From an uncultured Lachnospiraceae bacterium (lineage in GTDB: Bacteria > Bacillota > Clostridia > Lachnospirales > Lachnospiraceae), in the NCBI GenBank assembly GCA_902786365.1, contig CADACD010000004.1, positions 41,541 through 105,540 on the forward strand: 64,000 bases of DNA. The letters are read 5' to 3'. Under the pieces are notes generated by a model, which was not told the origin of the DNA, made no database searches, and saw nothing but the letters and a program-made list of their open reading frames with translations. The stretch's first letter is position 1, and each line of letters begins with the position of its first letter. The translations under genes and the position numbers were made by a program. Positions 53,572 through 62,192 of this stretch are shown here, piece after piece.

Positions 53572-54783
53572 TTATTCCCCTTTTATATCAATCACCACAA
53601 ACTCTGAAAATGTGCCTGTCTTAAAAGGTATCGCCCATCCTGATATTCCTGATGTCACGACAAATCTTGTATTTTTTCTTACTTCTGTGCCATACACTCT
53701 GTCATTCGCTTTCATCCATAGTCCAATAAGACCTGCCGGGAAAATATGACCGCCATGGGTATGTCCCGAAAGTACTAAATCAACATAGGATGCTTCATTA
53801 TCATAATCATTCGGCTGATGGTCAAGCAAAATCATATACTTTGACGTATCCAAATCCTTTGTCAGATTTACCATATCCATCCTGCCTTCCTCTGTTCTGT
53901 CCTGCCTTCCAATAATGTAGAACTCATCATCAATCAGAACACTCTCATCCTCAAGAATCACCACATGATTCTTTTCCAGTTCTTCTCTCAAATCCTGTGT
54001 GGTAAAATCTCTGTAATTTCCATATCCCTTGTCATGATTTCCAAATATAAAATACACACCATATGTGGTTTTCAATTCACCAAGTGCCTTACAGGATTCA
54101 ACCATATCCTTTTTGTATGAATCATCATCCACAAAATCTCCGGCAACTACCACAACATCAGGGTTCAATTTCTGAATTTTTTTCATTTCATTCGAAAATT
54201 TTTTTCCATCCAAAGTGATTCCAAGATGTGAGTCTGCGATTTCCACCACTCTTAATGACTCCCTGCCAAGATTTTTCGTCGTTGTAAATGTATAATCTGT
54301 TTCTCTTACATGGTGCGCATTATACCATCCAATACTCATATAGATAATTGTAATGATAATCGCAATTGCCCCCTCATAATTTTTTCTGCCACTCTTGCTG
54401 TTAGTTTTTCCATCATTACTTTTTTTGTCACTGCTGTTTTTATCATTTGCATCTTTCTCTGATACTTCATCACTTTCCTGCACTTTACTTTCACTATTGC
54501 TGCCAGCCACACATTTTCTTATGACAAATCCGACAAAATCGCAAATTACCCAAAAAATCATAAGGTGCAAAAAAACAATCACCGCTGCATATACATTTGA
54601 AAATATAATAAACACTGCAAAAATTAAAATTGTCGGAAGTAAAGACAAAAGCCATGAAACTGTATTATTTTTTTTACCAATTTTAATGATAAAGCTAAAT
54701 CCGTGGAAACGTTTTGTCAGGTAAATCACACCCACAATTGCAAGTATTACTATAATCAATAAAAGTGCTGCCCACATCCACAT
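53572..54783 (-). CDS. Membrane-anchored calcineurin-like metallophosphoesterase (YkuE-like)
   Basis: About 403 residues: four predicted membrane helices with a cytoplasmic or linker region rich in Ser/Lys/Asp/Asn (about 95-140), then a phosphoesterase domain. Metal motifs: ADSHLG, AGDFVDD, FGNHDKG and LSGHTHGGHIFP. YkuE-type enzymes hydrolyse lipid or phosphoester bonds at the membrane; the substrate is unknown. ATG 54783 has GGAG nine bases upstream; an ATG five codons earlier overlaps that site. Stand-alone gene with its own terminator. Confidence 0.87.
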   Translation of the reverse strand: MWMWAALLLIIVILAIVGVIYLTKRFHGFSFIIKIGKKNNTVSWLLSLLPTILIFAVFIIFSNVYAAVIVFLHLMIFWVICDFVGFVIRKCVAGSNSESKVQESDEVSEKDANDKNSSDKKSNDGKTNSKSGRKNYEGAIAIIITIIYMSIGWYNAHHVRETDYTFTTTKNLGRESLRVVEIADSHLGITLDGKKFSNEMKKIQKLNPDVVVVAGDFVDDDSYKKDMVESCKALGELKTTYGVYFIFGNHDKGYGNYRDFTTQDLREELEKNHVVILEDESVLIDDEFYIIGRQDRTEEGRMDMVNLTKDLDTSKYMILLDHQPNDYDNEASYVDLVLSGHTHGGHIFPAGLIGLWMKANDRVYGTEVRKNTRFVVTSGISGWAIPFKTGTFSEFVVIDIKGE

Positions 54784-54849
54784 ACTGCATTTCTCCATTC
54801 TATTTTAAATATTGCAAAATAAATATAATATTATCTGTCAAACAATTTT

Positions 54850-55689
54850 CTAATTATGAATTATCTCTTTACTCCTAAGCAACTTTATCTCATACTCATA
54901 TCCGTCTAATTCATTCGGTGTCTCAAGATAAAATGGGAGTGATTTTAAATGTTCATGATTGATAATTCTCACAAAAGTGTCAAGACCTATATTTCCATCA
55001 CCGATTTTTTCATGCCTATCCTTGTGACTTCCAATCGGATTTTTCGAATCATTGATATGAATTGCTTTTAATCTGTTAAGTCCGATGACCTCATCAAAAT
55101 TACGAAGTACGCCATCTAAATCACTTACAATATCATATCCTCCATCAAAAATATGACATGTGTCCAGGCAGATACCAAGCTTATGATTGAATTCAACTTT
55201 GTCAATAATAGCCCGTAGTTCTTCAAAATTTCTTCCAATCTCTGAACCTTTCCCTGCCATTGTTTCCAAAAGTACGGTTGTACTCTGTTCCTCTTTTAGC
55301 ACCTGATTAAGTGCCTCTGCAATGTAATCAATTCCAATTTCCACACCCTGCTTTACATGACTTCCCGGATGAAAGTTGTACATTGTTCCCGGTATATATT
55401 CAATCCTTGACAAATCATCTTTCATTGTATTGATCGCAAATTTTCTTAAACCTTCATCTTTTGCACATGCATTTAAAGTATATGGTGCGTGGGCAAGTAT
55501 CTTTTCTATATCATTTTCTTTCGCATATTGATTAAAAGCCTTGATATCATCTAAATCTAACGGTTTGACAGAGCCTCCTCTGGGATTCCTCGTAAAAAAC
55601 TGGAATGTATTTGCCCCGATTTTTGTCGCTGTCTTTCCCATCGCAAGAAACCCTTTTGATGATGATAAATGGCATCCTATTCGTAACAC
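54850..55689 (-). CDS. nfo: Endonuclease IV (AP endonuclease)
   Basis: 279 residues, normal size. It nicks DNA at abasic sites with three zinc ions. Recognisable elements: [86 protein letters not shown] and FYLETPN, which carry the zinc ligands. The start is GTG after GGAGGAAAAGATT. No repair neighbour; it precedes the B12-transport cluster on the same strand. Confidence 0.95.
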   Translation of the reverse strand: MLRIGCHLSSSKGFLAMGKTATKIGANTFQFFTRNPRGGSVKPLDLDDIKAFNQYAKENDIEKILAHAPYTLNACAKDEGLRKFAINTMKDDLSRIEYIPGTMYNFHPGSHVKQGVEIGIDYIAEALNQVLKEEQSTTVLLETMAGKGSEIGRNFEELRAIIDKVEFNHKLGICLDTCHIFDGGYDIVSDLDGVLRNFDEVIGLNRLKAIHINDSKNPIGSHKDRHEKIGDGNIGLDTFVRIINHEHLKSLPFYLETPNELDGYEYEIKLLRSKEIIHN

Positions 55690-55806
55690 AATCTTTTCCT
55701 CCTTTTGTGGTGTATATCCATAATAATGTGTATTGCCTTCATTTCACAATTTCGCCTATTACCTTATGTTATAGTTTCATGTCATGACTTCATACTTGCA
55801 CTCATT

Positions 55807-56904
55807 TTATACATATTCCACCTCTATCCCCAGCCTTTCTGCCTCGTGAACTATGTTTTCATTTTCTTTGTTTGCAGTGCCAAACGTTTTTACAGTCACA
55901 ATTACTTTTTTACATTGTGAGAGAATTTTCAGTGCCTGCTCTGTTTCCCTTTGTGAGGCAGACTCAAACGGTGGACAACTCACTACATACTCTGTCATCT
56001 GCTTTGCAAAATATGCATCAATATCATTTTCCTGTAATATTCCTGCTGCAAACGCAATTCCCTTTTTTGACAATTTGTAAAAAACGGAAATTCCTGTTCC
56101 GTTACCTGCCACCACAAATACCTTGGGACTTTCTGTATTTTTCTTCATAAAAACGGTACTAATTTCAGAATGAAAGCTTCCCGATTTCACATGATACAGT
56201 TCATCAATAAAATCGCCTTGAAATACCTCCTCACAGCCTGCATATCTTACAATACTTTTCTCATCAACACAAAGCACTTTATCAGAAATGAGTCTTACCA
56301 GTTCAAGCTCATGTAGAGACATAATGACGGATGTTCCGTTTCTTGCCATATTTTTGAGGATTTCCAAAACTTCTATCTTATGTCTGATATCAAGAAATGA
56401 TGTTGGTTCATCAAGTATGATGATATCCGGCTCCTGACATATCGCCATAGCAATTCTGACTTTCTGCTTTTGTCCGTCACTGACTTTCATGTAATCATTA
56501 TATCTTATATCAATCGCATCTACAAGTTTTAATGCCATTTCAGCCTTTTCCTTGTCCTTCGCCGATAAATGTCCAAATCTCCCTGTATGAGGATATCTTC
56601 CAAGACACACCACTTCCTCACAACTCATCATATCCTGATTGATTTTATTTGTTGAGACAAACGCCAGTTTTTTCGCAAGGTTGAACTCTTTTATCTTTTC
56701 AATTTCCTCTTCCTCGACAAAAACCTCTCCTGACATTTTTTTTAACTGCTTTGAGATACTTTTTAAAATAGTCGATTTACCTGCACCATTGGGACCTATC
56801 ACAGTTAAAATCTCACCTTTTCTGACAGATATATTGATATTTTTTATGAGAGGATTTCTGCCATATCCAACTGATAAATCTTTTGTTTCAAGAAAAAATT
56901 CCAT
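55807..56904 (-). CDS. BtuD/FecE-type ABC ATPase with C-terminal extension
   Basis: About 365 residues. ABC ATPase: Walker A GPNGAGKSTILKS, Q-loop FVSTNKINQD, signature VSDGQKQKVRIAMA (DGQ in place of GGQ), Walker B IIILDEPTSFLD, H-loop SLHE. After about residue 255, an extra 110-residue domain (VFVVAGNGTGISVFYKL, AAGILQENDIDAYFAKQM, FGTANKENENIVHEAERLG) is unlike a usual FecE. The start ATG 56904 is preferred; a GTG nine codons earlier lies inside a hairpin. It is the last gene of the riboswitch-controlled import cluster. Confidence 0.85.
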   Translation of the reverse strand: MEFFLETKDLSVGYGRNPLIKNINISVRKGEILTVIGPNGAGKSTILKSISKQLKKMSGEVFVEEEEIEKIKEFNLAKKLAFVSTNKINQDMMSCEEVVCLGRYPHTGRFGHLSAKDKEKAEMALKLVDAIDIRYNDYMKVSDGQKQKVRIAMAICQEPDIIILDEPTSFLDIRHKIEVLEILKNMARNGTSVIMSLHELELVRLISDKVLCVDEKSIVRYAGCEEVFQGDFIDELYHVKSGSFHSEISTVFMKKNTESPKVFVVAGNGTGISVFYKLSKKGIAFAAGILQENDIDAYFAKQMTEYVVSCPPFESASQRETEQALKILSQCKKVIVTVKTFGTANKENENIVHEAERLGIEVEYV

Positions 56905-57104
56905 ACAAATATATTCTAATACCCTTGCCACACATTATGCTGTGGTAAAAATCTATTATCTCATTATGATTAACACTGAGAACAAGGGTATATTTCTTTT
57001 CCTTTCTTCAATATATTTTATCATTATTACTTACAAATAGCCTCTTTAGTATATTTCATAATGATGTTTTACTAATTGCTCTCTACATATTTTATAATTA
57101 TGCT

Positions 57105-58187
57105 TCATATGTTTCTCTGCCTTTTTATCATCATTGCTATCACAACAGGTGCTCCAAATATAGATGTAACCGAACTGATACTGAGCTCAGTCGGTGCAAA
57201 TACTGTCCTTGCAATCAAATCGCAAAACAGACAGAATACTCCACCTCCGAGAAAACACCCTGGTATAATGACTCCCGGCTTTGATGTCTTAAACAAATTT
57301 CTGATAATATGAGGAACTGCGATTCCCACAAATGAAATCGGACCGGCAAATGCTGTCACTGTCGCCGATAAAATTCCCGACAAAATCACAAGTGCCGCCC
57401 TGAACAATTTTATATTGACCCCAAGACTTTTCGCCTGTGATTCTCCTAATTGGTAGGCACTTATCGGTTTTGATAAAAATACGGAAATAAAAAGACCAAT
57501 TGCTACTACAATCAATATTATCTTCACATTATCCATCGTCATTCCTGAAAAACTTCCAAGTGACCAGTTATGCAGATTGACAATATTGGAATCATCTGCG
57601 AATGTGACCACAAAATCTGTTATCGCTGAACAGATATATCCAATCATCACTCCACAAATCACAAGAATCGACATTCTGTTCACTTTTCCTGATACAGCGA
57701 GAATAAATCCTATCGCAAGCATTGCACCTAAAAATGCTGCCGTTATAAGCATCCATGAATTTACGACTACTCCATGATTCAGCATCAAAATCATCACTAG
57801 CGCCACGGAAAGTTTTGCCGCATGAGAAATTCCAAGCACAAAGGGTCCTGCAATTGGATTGGAAAAAAATGTCTGCAACAAATATCCTGATATGGATAAT
57901 GCTCCACCGAGCAGCATTGCCGCAAATGCTCTTGGGATTCTGATATTCCATATAATTTTACTTTGGAGGGTACTTCCTTTTCCTACTAGAACACTGATTA
58001 AATCATGGATATTAATTTTTGCACTTCCCATGTAGATATTTAATCCAAACAGCAGTATGAGTAAAATAATGAGTATGAAATACCATGCCAGTATTATTAA
58101 GCTGCTTGTTTTGTTATCTGATTTTTTTTTAATTTTATCACTCTTTTTTTCAATTGTTGTTTTTTCTTCTATTTTATCTGCATTCAT
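57105..58187 (-). CDS. BtuC/FecD-type permease
   Basis: About 360 residues with a lysine-rich cytoplasmic start (KKSDKIKKKSDNK) and about ten membrane helices, BtuC/FecCD family. WNIRIPRAFAAMLLGGALSISG, FSNPIAGPFVLGIS and SFVGIAVPHIIRNLF are hallmark segments, the last being the ATPase-coupling loop. It imports iron-siderophores, heme or cobalamins as a dimer. GTG five codons earlier is also possible; ATG 58187 has GAGGTG upstream. It lies between the binding-protein and ATPase genes, in transport order BtuF-C-D. Confidence 0.92.
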   Translation of the reverse strand: MNADKIEEKTTIEKKSDKIKKKSDNKTSSLIILAWYFILIILLILLFGLNIYMGSAKINIHDLISVLVGKGSTLQSKIIWNIRIPRAFAAMLLGGALSISGYLLQTFFSNPIAGPFVLGISHAAKLSVALVMILMLNHGVVVNSWMLITAAFLGAMLAIGFILAVSGKVNRMSILVICGVMIGYICSAITDFVVTFADDSNIVNLHNWSLGSFSGMTMDNVKIILIVVAIGLFISVFLSKPISAYQLGESQAKSLGVNIKLFRAALVILSGILSATVTAFAGPISFVGIAVPHIIRNLFKTSKPGVIIPGCFLGGGVFCLFCDLIARTVFAPTELSISSVTSIFGAPVVIAMMIKRQRNI

Positions 58188-58247
58188 TTTATCAGACTGC
58201 ACCTCATTTTTTTAATACTTTTTATTATAATTTCCACAATAAGCGGG

Positions 58248-59393
58248 TTACTTTAATTGATATATATACTTAAAATCATATTCTTCACCCGTAATCATGT
58301 AATAAAATTCAAGTATCATATTTGAAATTCCTGTTGTCTCCTGAAACATATTTTTTTCTGTGCACCAAACATTTCCCTCACTGACTGCCTTCGAATCTTT
58401 TAATTCAGGACATTTTACAAGCAGTTCCTCTATGGTATAAATATTGCCATCTATTGAACTGCTATAGACAAGATAATCTGCGTCCATCGCTTTTTCAATA
58501 AATTCCTCCATCTGTATATTCATTGTTGACAGTGCGTTTTCATCTGTCAGATTGTCAAACAGGTATTTTCCACCTGCCATCTCAATCATCTTTGCAATAT
58601 AATCCCCCGATTTTCTTACATTTACCACACCTCTGGAATTGACATAAAAATAAGCTACTGACACTTTATTATCCATATTATCTTCATTTTCGGATATATC
58701 ATTTAAGCTGTTCATTTCATTTTCAAAAAATGCTTCTGCCTCTTCTTCCTTATCAAGTAAAACACCATACAACTTTACCCATTCAACTCTTCCAAGCGGG
58801 TGTGATTCTGTACTTGACTGCTCTACAATCACCGGAATACCTAGCTCTTCTATCTTTTCCTTGACTTCAGGCTTATGGTAAATCATTGTGTTTTCAACTG
58901 CCAAATCACATTCCTCTGCCAAAAGCATTTCGTAATCCGGTGCATTATATTTTCCTGCATAGATAATGTTGCCCTTTTGCATCAGCGTTTTTATCTCGTC
59001 AATGTACCAGTCGCTTTCCTTTGTACCTGTCATTTTTACAGATGCAAGTCCATCAATCGCTCTTACCAAATCCATTTGTGAGGAAGATACCATGTAAATG
59101 TTTTGCAACGGCTGTCTGATGACTGTCATTTTTTCCCCTGTATCAGGTACATCTTTTCCCTCTGGTACTACAATAAACTTTTCTCCGGTTGATAAGGTGA
59201 TTACTTTATATCCATCCTGATAATAATCGACACCAAACTGTGTCGCATATTTTAGTTCCATAGAATGGTCATACACCAGCTTTTCATCAGCTCTATACTC
59301 TGAACTTCCGGTTTTGCTGCATGCCGGACATAAACATATCACTGCCATCAATAGAATCCATAAAACTTTCTTCCTGTTTCCTTTACACGTCAT
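58248..59393 (-). CDS. BtuF/FecB-type binding lipoprotein
   Basis: 381 residues with a lipoprotein signal ending at Cys25 (VICLCPAC). A periplasmic-binding-protein type 3 fold follows: QPLQNIYMVSSSQMDLVRAIDG, IVEQSSTESHPLGRVEWVKLYG, KVSVAYFYVNSRGVVNVRKSGDYIAKMIEMAGGKYLF. It should deliver a cobalamin, corrinoid, heme or siderophore to the permease. The neighbouring cobalamin riboswitch and CbiK-like chelatase favour a corrinoid or tetrapyrrole. RBS GAGGAAAAGATA. Confidence 0.9.
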   Translation of the reverse strand: MTCKGNRKKVLWILLMAVICLCPACSKTGSSEYRADEKLVYDHSMELKYATQFGVDYYQDGYKVITLSTGEKFIVVPEGKDVPDTGEKMTVIRQPLQNIYMVSSSQMDLVRAIDGLASVKMTGTKESDWYIDEIKTLMQKGNIIYAGKYNAPDYEMLLAEECDLAVENTMIYHKPEVKEKIEELGIPVIVEQSSTESHPLGRVEWVKLYGVLLDKEEEAEAFFENEMNSLNDISENEDNMDNKVSVAYFYVNSRGVVNVRKSGDYIAKMIEMAGGKYLFDNLTDENALSTMNIQMEEFIEKAMDADYLVYSSSIDGNIYTIEELLVKCPELKDSKAVSEGNVWCTEKNMFQETTGISNMILEFYYMITGEEYDFKYIYQLK

Positions 59394-59531
59394 TATCTTT
59401 TCCTCGATTTCTATATCTTTCTCTCGATTTATGATTGTAACTATTATAAATTCAGTTTTTTATTTCATCAATATATTTTTAGAATTCCAGACAAAATAAA
59501 TAAGCAGTATCATTTTTCAATTAAGAAATAA

Positions 59532-59590
59532 CAAAAATGGTTTCACTATCGAATTTCAAATTTTCCGATGATGAAACCATTTTTTCATGA
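59532..59590 (-). terminator. Terminator after the NEAT-like lipoprotein gene
   Basis: Arms AAAATGGTTTCA and TGAAACCATTTT pair exactly over 12 bases. On the minus strand TTTTTG follows the stem. It would separate the lipoprotein gene from the transporter genes or cause partial readthrough. Confidence 0.75.
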
Positions 59591-59629
59591 ATCTACTTAT
59601 TCTAACTATTGTTCGTAGTAATTCTCTTG

Positions 59630-60529
59630 TTACTTGATTGTTGAAGAATCGAAATTTAGTGTATACTCAATCTCATGCGGCTGACTCATGGCTGTTGTAT
59701 CAGCCACAACCGGCATATTAAAATCGAATCCTGCAACCGGTATTTCAAAGGTTGAATTTCCCTCTGTATTGACCGGCTCATACTTTTCACCATCAACAAT
59801 CATGTAATCATAATTAGGACTGCTAAAGATAATCGTTGCAGTGACTTTTCCTGACTCTACCTTAATTGTTGCCGGTGATTCTACACTAGCTTTGCCGGAA
59901 CCACCTGCAAGTTTAACCTCTACTGTATAAGTCCCATCCTCAATTCCAAGACTTTCTGCTGTAGTGATAAGGCTTTCGGCTAATGCATCTATCGGAAGCG
60001 AATCGGCTCTGAACACAAGCACTCTGTCATACCACATTTCCTTATTCTTGCTGTATGCGGCACAGTCAATTCCTTTATCAAGCGCCTCTACAGGAATGGT
60101 AAATGTATACTCACCTGATTCATTTTCCTCATATAAAATGCAGTCTGATTCTGTAGCACCGGCAGCCTGCTCTCCTGTTCCCATATACAATTTTGTATAC
60201 GCAGTTCCACTCATAATCATTGTTGCTGTCATTTTGTCATCTTCGACAACAAGTGTACAGCCTGTGACCTTAAACATGGATGAGCTCGAATCAACATTGA
60301 CACTGTACTCACCATTTTTAATCTTGTCTGCACTGACCGGCACCATATCCGGATCAACTACATCGATTGCTGCAATTGTTTCATCTCCCGATGCAACTTT
60401 TCCCGACTTATCATCTTCACTGTCATTTTTTGAACCGGAACATGCACTCATTGCCAGAGAACTGATTCCTAACAGTACTGCTAATGATAATACTGCAATT
60501 CTATTTGATACATTTATTCTTTTTTGCAT
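59630..60529 (-). CDS. Lipoprotein with two NEAT-like repeats
   Basis: 299 residues. Signal peptide with lipobox Cys30 (SSLAMSAC). Two similar domains follow, about 70-175 and 195-295. Each runs NGEY/DGTY, a strand, KMTATMIMSG / KVTATIIFSS, a Tyr-rich turn (YTKLYMGTG / YDYMIVDGEKYEP), and a strand ending EYTFTIPVEALDKG / STFEIPVAGFDFN. This order resembles NEAT domains that capture heme; the similarity is by eye and not proven. It lies between the chelatase-like gene and the transporter, under a cobalamin riboswitch. RBS GAGGTATGGATAG. Confidence 0.75.
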   Translation of the reverse strand: MQKRINVSNRIAVLSLAVLLGISSLAMSACSGSKNDSEDDKSGKVASGDETIAAIDVVDPDMVPVSADKIKNGEYSVNVDSSSSMFKVTGCTLVVEDDKMTATMIMSGTAYTKLYMGTGEQAAGATESDCILYEENESGEYTFTIPVEALDKGIDCAAYSKNKEMWYDRVLVFRADSLPIDALAESLITTAESLGIEDGTYTVEVKLAGGSGKASVESPATIKVESGKVTATIIFSSPNYDYMIVDGEKYEPVNTEGNSTFEIPVAGFDFNMPVVADTTAMSQPHEIEYTLNFDSSTIK

Positions 60530-60576
60530 CTATCCATACCTCGCATACTTAAAAGGTCTTGTTATAACAAACTGTA

Positions 60577-61605
60577 CTAATCATTTAAACTTTCAATTGC
60601 TGCCTTTGCATGTTCTACGAAGAGATCCTGAATTGCATCTAACTGTCCAAGACCTTCTACTACGCACTCAACTTCATAACCTGCATCTTCAAAAACGCTC
60701 TTCCAGCTGTCATCATCATCGCCTGCCATATCATTATTTGCATGGTCACCTGCAACGATCATCAGTGGTCTTAAAACAACTTTCTTGTAGTCACCTTTTT
60801 TGACATCTTCTAAAACATCCTCTACACTAGGTGTTGCCTCAACTGTACCTACAAAATAATTCTTATATCCTGCCTCTGTGAGTTTCTCCTGCATTTTAGC
60901 ATAGATCTCATTTGAATCTGCCTCTGTACCATGTCCCATGAAACAGATAGCTGTTTCTCCATCATCATACTGCTTTGTTGCATCTACAATTGCTTCCATT
61001 ACCTTTTCAAAATCTTCATCAGATGTAAGTAACGGTGCGCCAATTGCTACTTTTTCAAACGCATCTGAATATCCTGCAACTTCGTCTACAATATCATTAT
61101 ATTCAAGACCATTCATCAGATGTGTAGGCTGGATAACCAAATTCTTTACTCCATTGTCTACTGCACGATCAAGTGCCTCTGTCACATTATCGATTGTCAC
61201 ATCATCTCTTTTCTTTATATGGTCAATAATAATCTGGCTTGTAAATCCTCTTCTTACAGCATAATCATCTATATTATCTTCAAGTGCCTTTTCAATTGCA
61301 CCTATTGTCAATCTTCTGCTGTCGTTAAAGCTTGTACCAAAACTTACTACTAATAATTCATTGTCACCTATCTCATCCTGATTTCTTGGGTCGTCTAATG
61401 AAGCATCACCTGTTTCATAGTTCTCATCTTCTTCCCCATCAGTTTCTTCACCTTTTGTATCTTCCTCATCAGAAGTGTTTTTATCGTCTGATTTTTCAGC
61501 CTCCTGTTTTGTTGTCTCCTTATCATCAGAACTTTTTCCGCCACATGCTGCAACTGCAACCATAACACATGCAAGTGAAACCATTAATAAAAATTTTTTT
61601 CTCAT
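60577..61605 (-). CDS. cbiK: Lipoprotein sirohydrochlorin cobaltochelatase (CbiK-like)
   Basis: 342 residues with a lipoprotein signal (Cys21 in VAVAACGGK), a very acidic linker of about 50 residues, then a CbiK-type chelatase. VVSFGTSFNDSRRLTIGAIE opens the domain, the first metal-site His is in CFMGHGTEADS (near 223), Glu in VGTVEATPS (near 253) and the second His in VAGDHANND (near 287). CbiK inserts cobalt into sirohydrochlorin. An exported form is odd for a pathway enzyme; periplasmic CbiK exists in Desulfovibrio. It is the first gene after the cobalamin riboswitch. RBS AAGGAAAAGAGAC. Confidence 0.9.
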   Translation of the reverse strand: MRKKFLLMVSLACVMVAVAACGGKSSDDKETTKQEAEKSDDKNTSDEEDTKGEETDGEEDENYETGDASLDDPRNQDEIGDNELLVVSFGTSFNDSRRLTIGAIEKALEDNIDDYAVRRGFTSQIIIDHIKKRDDVTIDNVTEALDRAVDNGVKNLVIQPTHLMNGLEYNDIVDEVAGYSDAFEKVAIGAPLLTSDEDFEKVMEAIVDATKQYDDGETAICFMGHGTEADSNEIYAKMQEKLTEAGYKNYFVGTVEATPSVEDVLEDVKKGDYKKVVLRPLMIVAGDHANNDMAGDDDDSWKSVFEDAGYEVECVVEGLGQLDAIQDLFVEHAKAAIESLND

Positions 61606-61775
61606 GTCTCTTTTCCTTCTTTCTTATTATTTTGGTTTTGATCAGTAACTTTTTATAGCCATTACATTTAAAAGATGTAACATCACTTGGTCTGTATAGG
61701 CACTTCTGATAGTCATCGGTCATTCTATAAGGTATGTCAAATGATGAAAAAGAACAATTTTTTTAAGAAAAAACG

Positions 61776-61800
61776 CCAGTTGAACTTCAACTGACGAGCA
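61776..61800 (-). terminator. Riboswitch expression-platform terminator
   Basis: On the minus strand CGTCAGTTGAA and TTCAACTGGCG pair over 11 bases, then TTTTTT follows. It lies between the cobalamin aptamer and cbiK, so ligand binding may control transcription of the cluster. Confidence 0.8.
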
Positions 61801-61879
61801 TGACCAATCACCATCTGTTGCCAGACAGTTACTAACGGTACAATCAATTACTCGTGATCCGGATTTTCATCCTGTACCA

Positions 61880-62150
61880 ACAAAATGGCAGGTTTCCTGA
61901 CTTATAGATCGTTATACAAATCTGCCTTCCCAACCATCCGCATCTGGCGGAGATGCTTTGGTCAGTGGCTTAGAATGCTATACAGATTTAAAAGCACTTC
62001 GTGTTTGCTGTGCATGTCCTCACGAATGCAAGGCATTCGTGATAAGATTTGTATTCCCTAATTACAGTGACGAGTTCGTACAGGATTTACACCTGTTTCC
62101 CTTTTACCTGTTACTTCTAACAGCACCATCTGTTTTATTCAACCGAACCG
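61880..62150 (-). promoter_or_regulatory. Cobalamin riboswitch controlling the chelatase/import cluster
   Basis: Read on the minus strand. The 5' part (about 62150-62030) has the aptamer core AAAAGGGAAACAGGTG, AAATCCTGTACGAACTCGTC and ACTGTAATT. The B12 box AGTCAGGAAACCTGCC lies at 61887-61902. A transcription terminator follows at 61776-61800 and a consensus promoter precedes it. Presence of all parts makes this a standard cobalamin riboswitch, expected to repress cbiK, the NEAT-like lipoprotein and possibly the Btu genes when cobalamin is plentiful. Confidence 0.93.
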
Positions 62151-62151
62151 T

Positions 62152-62180
62152 ATTATAGCATTATAAATTTAAAATGGCAA
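62152..62180 (-). promoter_or_regulatory. Promoter of the cobalamin riboswitch transcript
   Basis: Minus strand TTGCCA (62175-62180), 17 bases, perfect TATAAT (62152-62157). It lies just after cobQ, so the cluster starts a fresh transcript. Confidence 0.8.
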
Positions 62181-62192
62181 GTAATCTTTATA

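Noticed and set aside
59964-60803. Plus-strand 279-codon open frame opposite the lipoprotein and cbiK
   Set aside because: It spans two minus-strand genes with signal peptides and good RBSs; the plus frame is Ser/Thr/His-rich antisense noise.
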